Assembly: GCA_013297875.1 (NCBI GenBank)
Contig: JAAFIW010000015.1
Location: 36,885-100,884 of the forward strand
From: Comamonadaceae bacterium
GTDB lineage: Bacteria > Pseudomonadota > Gammaproteobacteria > Burkholderiales > Burkholderiaceae_C
Length of the DNA stretch: 64,000 nucleotides
Direction of reading: 5' to 3'
Shown here: positions 1 through 10,301 of the stretch, in pieces
How positions within the stretch are numbered: position 1 is the first letter of the stretch
Layout of the letters: the number at the start of each line of letters is the position of its first letter
Translations under genes and position numbers: made by a program
Notes under the pieces: model-generated
The model's database searches: none
What the model was told of the DNA's origin: nothing
What the model saw: only the letters and a program-made list of their open reading frames with translations

Positions 1-1
1 G

Positions 2-1465
2 GCGGGGCGGGTGGACAAGCCCTGGTTTCTGGAGTTGCCCTATGCGCCGGTTGACGAGATGACCCTGTACACGCCCACGGGCCAAGGCGTTTGGGCCGAG
101 ACCCGGGCCGGTGACCGGGTGGCCACGGAGCAGCGCGTCAACAACTTTCACCACCCCTTGTTGCCAGTGGTGGTGTCACCAGACGCAAACCGTGTGTTCT
201 TTGTCCAGCTGAAAAGCCCGCACACCTTTGCTGCCACCTTGCGGCTGGTGCGGCAAGACGCATTGCTGGCGTCGTACACCGGCTCCATCTTGTTGCTGGG
301 CGGTTACTTTGGCTTGTTGTTGCTCAGCATCATCGTGGCCGGCACGCTCGGTTGTGCGCGCCGTGATCGGCCCTTGCAGCTATTTGCGGTGTACCTGTTG
401 CTGATGGGTTTGACGGGTGCGGCGCTGGATGGCGTGGCCCGCGTGTATTTGTGGCCCACCTGGCCATCGTGGAATGACTGTGCCCCCACTACATTGGCCT
501 ACGCCGTATTTGCTTGTCTGGGTGTGCTGGTGCACAGCGCGGTGGTGGGCATTCCTCAGATTGTGCGAGTGCGCCGCCTGCTGCTTGCGGGGTCGGCGCT
601 GGGCAGCGCAATGGCGTTGGCCGCGGCCTGGGTGCCCGCACATTTGCGCATTGAACTGCTGGGTTGCTACATGTTGGTCCAGACAGCCTTGTGCCTGTGG
701 GTGACCCTGCGCGCCCGTCAGCGCGGTGATGTGCATTCGGGCGGGCTGTTTCTGGCCTTGTTGCCGGTTTTGCTGGCGGTTTTGCTGCCCATGGCGCGTG
801 CCATGGGGGTTCATTTGCCCGCCACGCTGGTGGACCATTCGGTGCTGCTCTTCACCATTTCGCAGGTGCCCGTGGTGCTGCTGGTGCTGATGCGACGCAG
901 CCAGCAGCGGCTGAACCAACAAGGCCGTTTGAGCGGGCTGGATCGGGTCGATGCTGCCACCGGTCTGGCGCTGGAGCCGGTGTTTTTGGAGCGCGGCGCA
1001 CGCATGGTGGCGCGCTGCCAGCGCTTTGGCCACCAGGGCCTGGTGCTGCTGGTGGACATCGCCAACGCGGACCGCATCGAACGTGATTTCGAGCAGCACC
1101 GGCCCAACGAGCTGCCCGTGCGCGTGGCCGCGCGCCTGGCTGCGCTGGCCCGTGAGGTGGACGTGGTGGCACGCCTGTCGGGTCGGCGCTTTGGCCTGTT
1201 GGTTGAAGGCCCGATTTCTGAAACCGACGAGGCCACCATGGGCCCCCGCGTGGTGGCCAGCTGCCTGATGCCATTTGCCGACAAACCCGAGGGCTGGGTG
1301 GCCCGCGTGCACGTGGCCTATGCGCTGGTGCCTTTTGATGGCACCGACATGCAGGAGCTGGTGCAGCGGCTGTCTGAGGTGCTGCAAGGCGTGCCGGCAG
1401 ACAGTGCCAAGGCGGTGTTCACATTAGGACCCAGCCGGGAAACAAGATTCCGCGCGGCAGCTTGA
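2..1465 (+). CDS. 7TM-DISM membrane receptor with degenerate GGDEF domain (5' end outside window)
   Basis: The reading frame is open to the window edge, so the N-terminus is missing and the GTG at 11 need not be the start. The first ~80 residues match the end of a 7TMR-DISM extracellular domain (PWFLELPYAPVDEMTLY). About seven hydrophobic segments follow (roughly residues 90-300 of the visible part), then a C-terminal GGDEF-like fold (DAATGLALEPVFLERG, later LVDIANADRIERDFE). The signature loop reads SGRRFG instead of GG[DE]EF, so diguanylate cyclase activity is unlikely; a sensory or effector-binding role is inferred. The product is an inner-membrane protein. The family call is good, the ligand is unknown. 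Confidence 0.75.
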   Translation, partial: AGRVDKPWFLELPYAPVDEMTLYTPTGQGVWAETRAGDRVATEQRVNNFHHPLLPVVVSPDANRVFFVQLKSPHTFAATLRLVRQDALLASYTGSILLLGGYFGLLLLSIIVAGTLGCARRDRPLQLFAVYLLLMGLTGAALDGVARVYLWPTWPSWNDCAPTTLAYAVFACLGVLVHSAVVGIPQIVRVRRLLLAGSALGSAMALAAAWVPAHLRIELLGCYMLVQTALCLWVTLRARQRGDVHSGGLFLALLPVLLAVLLPMARAMGVHLPATLVDHSVLLFTISQVPVVLLVLMRRSQQRLNQQGRLSGLDRVDAATGLALEPVFLERGARMVARCQRFGHQGLVLLVDIANADRIERDFEQHRPNELPVRVAARLAALAREVDVVARLSGRRFGLLVEGPISETDEATMGPRVVASCLMPFADKPEGWVARVHVAYALVPFDGTDMQELVQRLSEVLQGVPADSAKAVFTLGPSRETRFRAAA

Positions 1466-1488
1466 GTCCCCATGCCTTGCGTATGCCC

Positions 1489-1998
1489 TCAGGTGCCCAA
1501 ATAGTCCTTTTTGCCCACTTCCACGCCGTTGTGCCGCAACAGCGCGTAGGCGGTGGTGACGTGAAAGAAAAAGTGCGGCAGGCCGTAGGTCAACAGATAG
1601 TCCTGGCCGGTGAAGCGCTTTTCTTTGGGCGTGCCCGCCTGGGTGACGATTTCGCGCGTGGCCGCTTGCTCAAAGGCCGCAGCGTCCAGCCCGCCCACAA
1701 AGGCCAGCACCGCCGCAACGCGGGCCTGCAATTGCTCAAAACTCTGCTCGTCATCAGCCATCGCAGGCACCTCCACGCCCGCCAACCGGGCCGACACGCC
1801 CTTGGCAAAGTCGCAGGCAATCTGCACCTGGCGCAGCAAAGGCAGCATGTCGGGGTACAGACGGGCTTGCAGCAGCGCTGCAGGGTCAATGTTTTTGGCG
1901 CTGGCGTGGGCCTGGGCTTTGCCCAGCACACGGCTCAAAGCGCCCAGCATCTGCTGAAAAACCGGCACGCTCGTGGCGTGCATATAGGGTGTGGTCAT
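1489..1998 (-). CDS. DUF1993 family protein
   Basis: A 169-residue cytoplasmic protein with the DUF1993 pattern: an N-terminal MHATSVPVFQQMLGALSRVL helix and the conserved C-terminal LPHFFFHVTTAYALLRHNGVEVGKKDYLG block. The fold is expected to be a DinB-like four-helix bundle; no function is established. The frame starts at ATG 1998 and is full length for the family. It is convergent with the preceding receptor gene, with about 20 bp between stop codons. Confidence 0.85.
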   Translation of the reverse strand: MTTPYMHATSVPVFQQMLGALSRVLGKAQAHASAKNIDPAALLQARLYPDMLPLLRQVQIACDFAKGVSARLAGVEVPAMADDEQSFEQLQARVAAVLAFVGGLDAAAFEQAATREIVTQAGTPKEKRFTGQDYLLTYGLPHFFFHVTTAYALLRHNGVEVGKKDYLGT

Positions 1999-2061
1999 AA
2001 AAGGCTTTCAAAAGTGAGGTCGTCAAAGTGACGGGTGGATTGTGCGTATCTTGTGTGGCGG

Positions 2062-2196
2062 ATGCAGCAGCCCTGCACCGGCATCGAAGATTTCAGGGGC
2101 AACAAGGCTGATTTGGGCATCGACATGAGCAAAATCGATCTGCGCGAGCCCGTCGATTCGAGCCTGGGCGTGGCCAACAAAACGCTGCTGTCATAA
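2062..2196 (+). CDS. Small unassigned frame, possible gene remnant
   Basis: A 44-codon frame ends in KIDLREPVDSSLGVANKTLLS. Its amino-acid composition looks like the soluble C-terminal end of a larger protein, but no start-proximal Shine-Dalgarno is seen and I do not recognise the family. It may be the 3' scrap of a lost gene or chance coding. Confidence 0.25.
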   Translation: MQQPCTGIEDFRGNKADLGIDMSKIDLREPVDSSLGVANKTLLS

Positions 2197-2211
2197 GACA
2201 ATGCCATATTA

Positions 2212-2255
2212 ATGCGCATCACAGAACAGATTGATGCGCATCACAGAACAGATTT
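2212..2255 (+). repeat. 22-bp tandem duplication upstream of yqhA
   Basis: The unit beginning ATGCGCATCACAGAACAG occurs twice in direct succession (2212-2233 and 2234-2255), differing only at the last base. It lies in the leader of the next gene and ends just before its ribosome-binding site. It also creates two in-frame upstream ATG codons, which probably are not used. Confidence 0.8.
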
Positions 2256-2271
2256 GTACAAAGGATTGAAG

Positions 2272-2790
2272 ATGGAAAAGTTACTCTCGGGGGTTGGGTC
2301 GTTGCTTTACGGCATGCGATTTACCATGCTGTTCTTTTATGTGGGTTTGGTGGCGATTATTTTTGGAATTCTCGGCAAATTCCTGCTCGAAACCTACAAG
2401 CTGATGACCACCTTGATGTTTGGCGATCTGGAAAAGATTGGCCTGATCATCAAAGTGCTTGAATTGGTCGACATGACCATGGTGGCCCAGCTGGTATGGG
2501 TGGTGGCCCTGGCAGGCGTATCACTCTTCGTCACCACCGGCCACTTTGACAAAGAAGACATGAAAAAACCCGACTGGCTGGACCACGTCAATACCTACAA
2601 CCTCAAATTAAAGCTGGCATTCGCGATTGTGTCGATATCTGGCGTTCACGCACTTAAAACCTATTTAAGCGGCGAACTGAGTCTGGAAAATATTCAAATC
2701 GTGACCATGGTGGCGGTTATTCACTTCACGTTTGTGTTGTCGGCGATTGGAATATCGTTTGCGGAACGGTTGACGCGGGGTCGGGTGTAG
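2272..2790 (+). CDS. yqhA: UPF0114 / YqhA family membrane protein
   Basis: A 172-residue protein starting at ATG 2272, preceded by AAAGGA with suitable spacing; longer starts at 2212 and 2234 fall in a tandem repeat and lack such a signal. Four hydrophobic segments are visible, around residues 9-35, 60-87, 120-137 and 145-162. The family hallmarks LVDMTMVAQLVWVVALAGVS and KLKLAFAIVSISGVHALK are present. It is an integral inner-membrane protein of unknown function. Its stop abuts the 5'-truncated PIN relic. Confidence 0.85.
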   Translation: MEKLLSGVGSLLYGMRFTMLFFYVGLVAIIFGILGKFLLETYKLMTTLMFGDLEKIGLIIKVLELVDMTMVAQLVWVVALAGVSLFVTTGHFDKEDMKKPDWLDHVNTYNLKLKLAFAIVSISGVHALKTYLSGELSLENIQIVTMVAVIHFTFVLSAIGISFAERLTRGRV

Positions 2791-2925
2791 GGCGGCGGGT
2801 TTTACCTGCCATCAAACTGCAGCTGACGGTGCGGGTAGATGCCGTCGGTACGCAATTTCACGAAGCCCGGATTGCTGCGATGTGCCTGGAAAATGGCATC
2901 ACCACGCTGTGGACGGCTGAGAGAG

Positions 2926-4114
2926 GGATCCTCTGCATAAGTCCACCCAATCCGCATTGAGCCGTTAGAAACAGCATGACCCAACTGAGCCTAGCCCAAA
3001 GCGGATTCGAACTGTCGCCCAAGACCACGCGCAAGCGCCAGTTTCTGGATGAAATGAACCAGGCCGTGCCCTGGGACGACCTTGTTGCGCTGATCCAGCC
3101 ACATGCCCCCGCCGGCAAGACAGGTCGCCCACCCTTTGGCGTAGCCACCTTGCTGCGCATCCACTTCATGCAGCAATGGTTTGGTCTGTCAGATCCTGCG
3201 ATGGAAGAGGCGCTTCATGACGTGCCGCTGTACTGCCAGTTTGCCCAGCTAGACCCCGGTGCCAGCCGCCTGCCCGACGAGAGCACCATCCTGCGCTTTC
3301 GCCACCTGCTGGAGAGCCACAACCTGGCCACCGCCGTGCTGGCCACCATCAACCAGCGCCTGGCCGACAGGGGTCTGATCCTGAAGACCGGTAGTGTCAT
3401 TGACGCCACCTTGATCGCAGCACCCACTTCCACCAAGAACAAAGACGGCCAGCGTGATCCCGAGATGCACCAGACCAAAAAGGGCAACCAGTACTACTTC
3501 GGGATGAAGGCCCACATTGGTGTAGATATGGACTCTGGCTTGGTGCACACCGTGCAAGGCACAGCGGCCAACGCTCACGACATCACCCAGGCGCATGCGC
3601 TGCTGCACGGCGATGAGCAAGTGGTGTTTGCCGATGCGGGCTACCGCGGTGTGGACAAGCGGGAAGAGGTCATCGAGCAACACCCCACGGTGCAGTGGGA
3701 AGTGGCCATGATGCCCAGCCAGCGCAGGGCGCTGGCCAAGACCACGCCGATAGGCAAATTGAAGCGACGCATCGAAAAGACAAAAGCCCAGATCAGGGCC
3801 AAAGTGGAGCATCCGTTTCGGGTGATCAAGCGCCAGTTTGGTTATGTAAAGGTGCGCTATCGGGGGCTGGTCAAGAACACGGCCCAGTTGGTCACGCTGT
3901 TTGCGCTGAGCAATCTATGGATGGTGCGCCGCTGGCTGATTGACCCGGCCAAGGAAGAGGCGCGTCTGAAATCAGCTTAAGGGGCAGAAAGCAGTTGAAA
4001 ACGGCCCAAAACCCAGTGCAAAAGCAGCAAAACTGACAGCATTTCAATCAAACGGGCCGCATTGCGAAATGATCGAGAAAACTCACGCATCAACGGGGGT
4101 TGTGCAGAGGATCC
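2926..4114 (+). mobile_element. Complete IS5-family insertion sequence (1189 bp)
   Basis: The element has terminal inverted repeats GGATCCTCTGCA (2926-2937 and 4103-4114, perfect for 12 bp; 14 of 16 when extended to GGATCCTCTGCATAAG). It is flanked on both sides by AGAG (2922-2925 and 4115-4118), read as a 4-bp target-site duplication. One uninterrupted transposase fills the element. Length, terminal-repeat form and 4-bp duplication fit IS5. Intact ends and an intact gene suggest recent, possibly still active, transposition. Confidence 0.88.
2976..3980 (+). CDS. tnpA: IS5-family DDE transposase
   Basis: A 334-residue enzyme that cuts and rejoins the ends of the surrounding element. It has the IS5-subgroup N-terminal region (TRKRQFLDEMNQAVPWDDLV, then LRIHFMQQWFGLSDPAMEEAL). 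The catalytic triad is visible as the D of VIDATLI, the D of FADAGYRG and the E of KVEHPFRVIKRQFGYVKVRYRG. The STKNKDGQRDPEMHQTKKGN block between the first two acids is typical of IS5 itself. No frameshift or stop is present, so it should be functional. Confidence 0.93.
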   Translation: MTQLSLAQSGFELSPKTTRKRQFLDEMNQAVPWDDLVALIQPHAPAGKTGRPPFGVATLLRIHFMQQWFGLSDPAMEEALHDVPLYCQFAQLDPGASRLPDESTILRFRHLLESHNLATAVLATINQRLADRGLILKTGSVIDATLIAAPTSTKNKDGQRDPEMHQTKKGNQYYFGMKAHIGVDMDSGLVHTVQGTAANAHDITQAHALLHGDEQVVFADAGYRGVDKREEVIEQHPTVQWEVAMMPSQRRALAKTTPIGKLKRRIEKTKAQIRAKVEHPFRVIKRQFGYVKVRYRGLVKNTAQLVTLFALSNLWMVRRWLIDPAKEEARLKSA

Positions 4115-4290
4115 AGAGCTTTCTCCGCTTATCCACAGCTGCTGTGTCAGTGGCCGAAAGACCTTGTTGTTGCACGCTGAAACTATTGATCCGGCACGGT
4201 TTATTCCAGACCGTTCGCCCTGATGTATCTGTTCCGACTGTCCTCAGGCTCATGTTGTTAGCTGCCGGTGTGTACGTTTGCCAAGCATAT

Positions 4291-6195
4291 CTACATGAAG
4301 TGTTTCAAGTAGGTTGATTCCGCGCCTTTCTTGTAACTGACCATGAGATTCTCCCGCGCTCGAGAGGCGGCGACGTAGAACAGGTTGCGTTCATCCTGGT
4401 TTGGGCCGTCGAATGTCATTGCGTTGCATTCGGGGATAAAAACGCACCTGAACTCCAGCCCTTTCGCTTCCTCGATGGTCGACAACCTGAGCTGGTGACG
4501 GGTAGTTGAGGATTTTCTCTGCTGGAAGTCCATGCTGTTCATAGCGCTTAGCATCCCGTCAATCGTCTCGTAGTGCTTTGCAACCTCACCGAAACTCTCG
4601 ATTGAAAAAGTTGCCTCCTCGATATCGCGCTTGGAAACCAATACCTTTTGCGCCATGGCAGAGAAATTCAGCGCCTTAACGAATTGGGTGACCTTTTGTG
4701 GGTCGTTTGACTCGGCGATATCAAGTGCTGCATGTACCGATGTAATGACCTGTTTATCGGCCTCACTCAGCAAGGCTGTGAATACGAAACTCTTGAAGTT
4801 CGACTCAGATGCAGACCCCATAACACGCTCTGTTTCTTCTGCGGTATTGGGTGCAGGAAGGTTTGCTCCGAAAAATTCCCACACGGCGCGTTTGGCTTCA
4901 AGCAACGATTCTGATGTGAAATGGGTTTGGTGATCTATTGCAATAGACAACAGCATCCGAGCAAATGCTATCTCCGGGCGTTGCAAGAATGTCTTGAACC
5001 CTACAGTTTTATAGTTCATACCCCTCAAAGTCAGGCTGTGTTCGAGTTCTACCGATGAACCAGGATGACGCAATAACACGGCGAAATCTTCTTCGGTCGA
5101 GCCGACGTTGTTGTACCTATCAACTAGCTCAAAAATAAGATTTACGTTGTCTTTCGCTTCAGCGGCTATGTGCAAGCTCACCTGGGTTTCAGCCGAAGTT
5201 GATGATTGGTATTCCTTTCGACAGAACAAAGCCAACGGACGCGAGACGTCCTTTCCGAATCTGTGAGTTAGGGTAAGCGGGAAACGTGAAATCTCGCCAA
5301 GCTCCCTATCAAGGTCTGGCCCCATGAAATAGGAATCCGCTCCATATTTGCCATGAATGACCTGGTCTCTGTCTCCGATACCCATGAAAGATGCCTGAGG
5401 ATTGAGATTCATCAAATGGCGAATGACTGTAAATATAGACCAGCCACAATCGTGCATTTCATCGAGAACTATTCCTTCAAGACCCAAGTGGAAGGGGTGT
5501 TCCTCCCAGCCCCAGGGCTGGTCATCCGATTCGAGATGCCGGGCCATGTCGTACGTGGCATCTCCGACATATCTGAATTTAGTTCCCCATCCCTCCTTAA
5601 GCATGAAGCCACTTCTAGCGCTTTCGTACTGACGGAATACAACAAGCGATGTGTAGTCACAGCCAAGATCATCTGCCGTAATCGGGTCATATCGAAAGTA
5701 GTCACCATAGCGCTGGATTCGTAAGGTTCCTTTAAGGTAGGAAAACTCCTCAAGCAAGAACTCTACGGACATTACGCCAGTCCCCTGGATGGAAAATTCA
5801 CCCGGAAACCTCTCATTAGAAATATCGCGTGCGGTTCGGATCGCTTCCAAAACAAAAGGTTTGACCTCCCGTGCATAGCGATAACTTACCGTGCCGGTAC
5901 TATCGAATTTCTTCAGGTGCTCAGCACAGAATTCATCGACAGTACTGACGCGAACCTTGGAAGTTATGAATCCGGGCATTCCAATGCGCTGAAATGCTTG
6001 TTTGTAGGCCTTGACACCAGGCGCGCTGAAAGCAAGTGCGCAAATCCGGGAAGGGTCCACACCACGATTGGCCAGCTTCCAAATCTTCATGGCAGCAGTC
6101 GTTGTTTTCGCTGCACCAGCGTTTGCCTCCACAAGGATGCGCTGAGAATCAGATTCGACAATCCACTTTTGCTCTTCGGTTGGCTTTATTGGCAT
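4291..6195 (-). CDS. Orphan UvrD-like superfamily 1 helicase
   Basis: A 634-residue ATP-dependent DNA helicase-like protein. Motif I lies around residues 22-33 (VEANAGAAKTTTA). It deviates from GxGK[ST], with Ala replacing the last Gly. Motif II is VLDEMHDC (DExQD-like), motif IV region LTLTHRFG, motif V STIEEAKGLEFRCVF and motif VI NLFYVAASRARENL. No nuclease domain is visible. ATG 6195 is preferred; a GTG at 6213 would add six residues. Codon and base use look AT-richer than the core genes, and it sits between an IS/toxin relic and a gntR fragment, suggesting horizontal gain. It has no GajA-, Zorya- or nuclease-like partner nearby, so a defence role is only a guess. Confidence 0.8.
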   Translation of the reverse strand: MPIKPTEEQKWIVESDSQRILVEANAGAAKTTTAAMKIWKLANRGVDPSRICALAFSAPGVKAYKQAFQRIGMPGFITSKVRVSTVDEFCAEHLKKFDSTGTVSYRYAREVKPFVLEAIRTARDISNERFPGEFSIQGTGVMSVEFLLEEFSYLKGTLRIQRYGDYFRYDPITADDLGCDYTSLVVFRQYESARSGFMLKEGWGTKFRYVGDATYDMARHLESDDQPWGWEEHPFHLGLEGIVLDEMHDCGWSIFTVIRHLMNLNPQASFMGIGDRDQVIHGKYGADSYFMGPDLDRELGEISRFPLTLTHRFGKDVSRPLALFCRKEYQSSTSAETQVSLHIAAEAKDNVNLIFELVDRYNNVGSTEEDFAVLLRHPGSSVELEHSLTLRGMNYKTVGFKTFLQRPEIAFARMLLSIAIDHQTHFTSESLLEAKRAVWEFFGANLPAPNTAEETERVMGSASESNFKSFVFTALLSEADKQVITSVHAALDIAESNDPQKVTQFVKALNFSAMAQKVLVSKRDIEEATFSIESFGEVAKHYETIDGMLSAMNSMDFQQRKSSTTRHQLRLSTIEEAKGLEFRCVFIPECNAMTFDGPNQDERNLFYVAASRARENLMVSYKKGAESTYLKHFM

Positions 6196-6258
6196 AAGCG
6201 ATAATTCCCGCACTGGTTATTTACAGTGTTTCAGTGTAGCTTTGCAAACGACCCCGAA

Positions 6259-6612
6259 TTACTCCGCCGCCTCCAACCCATTCGCAAAATACTCCCGCAT
6301 GCACTGAGTGCGCTGAGCATCCCGCGCCAGCAGCGCGGCCATGATGGCCTGGTGCTCGCCGGGTGACTCTTCGATGCGGCCGGTCTTAAGCAGGGAGTTG
6401 TGGCGGTTGAGTTTCATGACTTTGCGCAGGTCGGCCACCATCTGGTCGCGTCAGCGGTTGTTGGCAATGGCCAGCAGGCGCATGTGGAATTGCTCGTTGA
6501 TGGCGAAGAACTGGGTGGTGTTGGCCTTTCCCGCTTTGCCAGGCTTGGCCGCTTTTTCCAGCTCTTTGTGCAGCGCCTGCAGTTCGGCCAGTTCGGCGTC
6601 GGTGGGCTGGCT
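6259..6612 (-). pseudogene. Truncated, nonsense-mutated gntR (FCD domain) copy
   Basis: The minus strand encodes the second half of the FCD ligand-binding domain of a FadR-type regulator closely resembling the intact gene at 7310-7966. Matching segments are QPTDAELAELQALHKELEK, FFAINEQFHMRLLAIANNR and DQMVADLRKVMKLNR. The Trp codon of the intact copy (NKWRDQ) is TGA here (NR-stop-RDQ), near 6450. The DNA-binding N-terminal half is missing; at that point the MntA/HepT promoter region begins. It cannot make a working regulator. Confidence 0.85.
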
Positions 6613-6642
6613 CGATAAAATGAAAATATACAAGTAAGCATC

Positions 6643-6933
6643 ATGAAACCATCCGTTGCCTTGCACATCCATCGCGCTGCCATTCGCGACATCGTGGCAA
6701 GCCATCGCGCGAGCAATGCGCGGGTGTTTGGCTCGGTTGTTCGTGGCGAAGACACGGAGCAAAGTGACCTTGATATTTTGATTGACCCAGGCACCGACAC
6801 CAGCTTGATGGATGTGGCTGGCATTCAGGTCGCGTTGGAGCGGCTTTTGGGCGTTACGGTTGATGTGTTGACACCCAGGGCGCTGCCAGAGAAGTTTCGA
6901 GGAGTTGTGCTGGCAGAGGCTGTGCCGGTATGA
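6643..6933 (+). CDS. mntA: MntA-type nucleotidyltransferase antitoxin
   Basis: A 96-residue minimal nucleotidyltransferase with the motif GSVVRGEDTEQSDLDILID (GSx10DxD), covering residues ~31-49. In MNT/HEPN modules such proteins AMPylate the HEPN toxin near its active site and neutralise it. ATG 6643 follows an AT-rich leader starting at the edge of the gntR relic. The stop overlaps the start of the HEPN gene in an ATGA arrangement, giving the usual antitoxin-first order and translational coupling. Confidence 0.88.
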   Translation: MKPSVALHIHRAAIRDIVASHRASNARVFGSVVRGEDTEQSDLDILIDPGTDTSLMDVAGIQVALERLLGVTVDVLTPRALPEKFRGVVLAEAVPV

Positions 6934-7292
6934 GTGACAAAGGTTTGAGGGTCAACGACTACCTTCAACACATGCTTCAAGCGGTGGCTCGCATCGAGCG
7001 CTACACGCAAGGCATGGATCAAGCCGCGTTTTTGCAAGACGAGCAATTGCAAGATGCCGTGATTCGGAATATTGAAGTATTGGGTGAAGCCGCCAACAAC
7101 ATCAAAAGAGCCGACCCTCAGCTGGTCGATCAACACCCTGAAGTTCCATGGTTGGTGATGGTGGCGATGCGCAATCGTGTTTCGCATGCGTATTTTTCGG
7201 TAGACCTGGAAATTGTGTGGACAACCATTTGCAATGACTTGCCCGGCGTGAAATTGCAGATCCAGGCTTTGGTGGACGGTTTGCAGGCTTGA
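6930..7292 (+). CDS. hepT: HepT-type HEPN ribonuclease toxin
   Basis: A 120-residue all-helical HEPN protein (DUF86 type). The catalytic RNase motif Rx4H is visible as RNRVSH in MVAMRNRVSHAYFSVD, near residues 80-86, followed by the conserved Tyr that is the AMPylation target region in HepT (HAYF). It overlaps mntA by 4 bp and forms a complete MNT/HEPN toxin-antitoxin operon. The 3' end is convergent with gntR, with 17 bp between stops. Confidence 0.88.
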   Translation: MSDKGLRVNDYLQHMLQAVARIERYTQGMDQAAFLQDEQLQDAVIRNIEVLGEAANNIKRADPQLVDQHPEVPWLVMVAMRNRVSHAYFSVDLEIVWTTICNDLPGVKLQIQALVDGLQA

Positions 7293-7309
7293 TGGCCTGA
7301 ACCGTAGAG

Positions 7310-7966
7310 CTAACCAGCCGCCTCCTGCCCACTCTCAATATGCGCCCGCATCGCCGCCTGCGCAGCCCCAGCATCCCGCTTTTTCAACGCCGCCATGATG
7401 GCCGCATGCTCGGCCAGTGACTCTTCAATCCGACCGGCTTTTAGCAGCGACTGCGCGCGGTTGAGCTTCATCACCTTGCGCAGGTCGGCCACCATTTGAT
7501 CTCGCCATTTGTTATCGGCGATTTGAAGCAGCTTGACGTGGAAGGCTTCGTTCACCGTGAAGAATTTGACGCGGTCTTTGGTGGACTTTTCTAGCTGCTG
7601 GTGCAGGGCTTCCAGCTCGTGCAATTGTTTGTCTGTGGCGGTGCTGGCCACCGTGGCGGCGGCGTCGGCTTCGAGCACGGCCATCAGGTGGAACACGTCG
7701 CGCAGGTCTTTGGCGTTGACTTCGGTCACGTAGGCACCGCGCCGCATTTTCATCGTCACCAGGCCCTCGGCGGCCAGCACTTTGATGGCCTCGCGCAGGG
7801 GGGTGCGGCTGATGCCGTATTCCTGGGCCAGTTTCAGCTCGTCGATCCACGCGCCGGGTTCCATGTCGCCGGGCTTGCCTGCAAAGATGCGCTGGCGTAG
7901 TAGCTCGGCGACTTCTTCGTACAGCGGGCGCGGTTTCAGGCGGGCGTGGTGTTCGGGGGCGTTCAT
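7310..7966 (-). CDS. GntR/FadR-subfamily transcriptional regulator of the propionyl-CoA operon
   Basis: A 218-residue regulator. Residues ~13-80 form the winged HTH (YEEVAELLRQRIFAGKPGDMEPGAWIDELKLAQEYGISRTPLREAIKVLAAEGLV) and the rest is an FCD domain with metal-ligand-type residues (D, H in NEAFHVKLLQIADNKW). It is divergent from the mutase gene across a 74-bp AT-rich gap and probably controls it. The effector, perhaps a propionyl-CoA or branched-chain catabolite, is an inference from context. A broken paralogous fragment lies at 6259-6612. Confidence 0.85.
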   Translation of the reverse strand: MNAPEHHARLKPRPLYEEVAELLRQRIFAGKPGDMEPGAWIDELKLAQEYGISRTPLREAIKVLAAEGLVTMKMRRGAYVTEVNAKDLRDVFHLMAVLEADAAATVASTATDKQLHELEALHQQLEKSTKDRVKFFTVNEAFHVKLLQIADNKWRDQMVADLRKVMKLNRAQSLLKAGRIEESLAEHAAIMAALKKRDAGAAQAAMRAHIESGQEAAG

Positions 7967-7990
7967 AGACCTGCGAGTTTATGCGAAATT

Positions 7991-8003
7991 GAATTTTGAA
8001 TTC
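7991..8003. promoter_or_regulatory. Candidate GntR operator between gntR and the mutase gene
   Basis: The short inverted repeat GAATT-TTG-AATTC lies in the 74-bp divergent spacer, upstream of a TAAAAT-like -10 sequence (8028-8033). Position and symmetry suit a GntR-family dimer site. Palindromic AT-rich words are common by chance, so this is tentative. Confidence 0.3.
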
Positions 8004-8040
8004 ATAATTACGGACGAGAAATCTGGCTAAAATCTGTGAC

Positions 8041-10239
<2,199 letters not shown>

Positions 10240-10301
10240 GCGTCATACATGTGTGACGGTATTACAATTGTTTGTCTATTAACCCAGTAAGGAGCTGCGT
10301 C

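Larger units (their letters stand above)
2790..4180 (+). pseudogene. VapC-like PIN toxin relic, N-terminally truncated and split by an IS5-family element
   Basis: Before the element, codons in the frame starting at 2793 give DAVGTQFHEARIAAMCLENG followed by ITTLWTAER, a typical PIN-domain C-terminal half with the conserved LW(S/T)A(D/E)R motif. If the insertion (2926-4114) and one copy of the AGAG duplication are removed in silico, the frame continues as AFSAYPQLLCQWPKDLVVAR and stops at TGA 4178-4180. The first half of the PIN domain is absent, since the frame runs straight into the yqhA stop. The gene was therefore probably dead or truncated before, or independently of, the insertion. Confidence 0.7.

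Noticed and set aside
380..1387. Long open frame antisense to the receptor gene (335 codons)
   Set aside because: High GC third positions make long antisense frames common; the His/Gln-rich composition is typical of a shadow of the real plus-strand gene.
4291..7292. Helicase plus MntA/HepT as one multi-gene defence system
   Set aside because: They are on opposite strands, separated by a gntR pseudogene, and MntA/HepT is a complete known module by itself.
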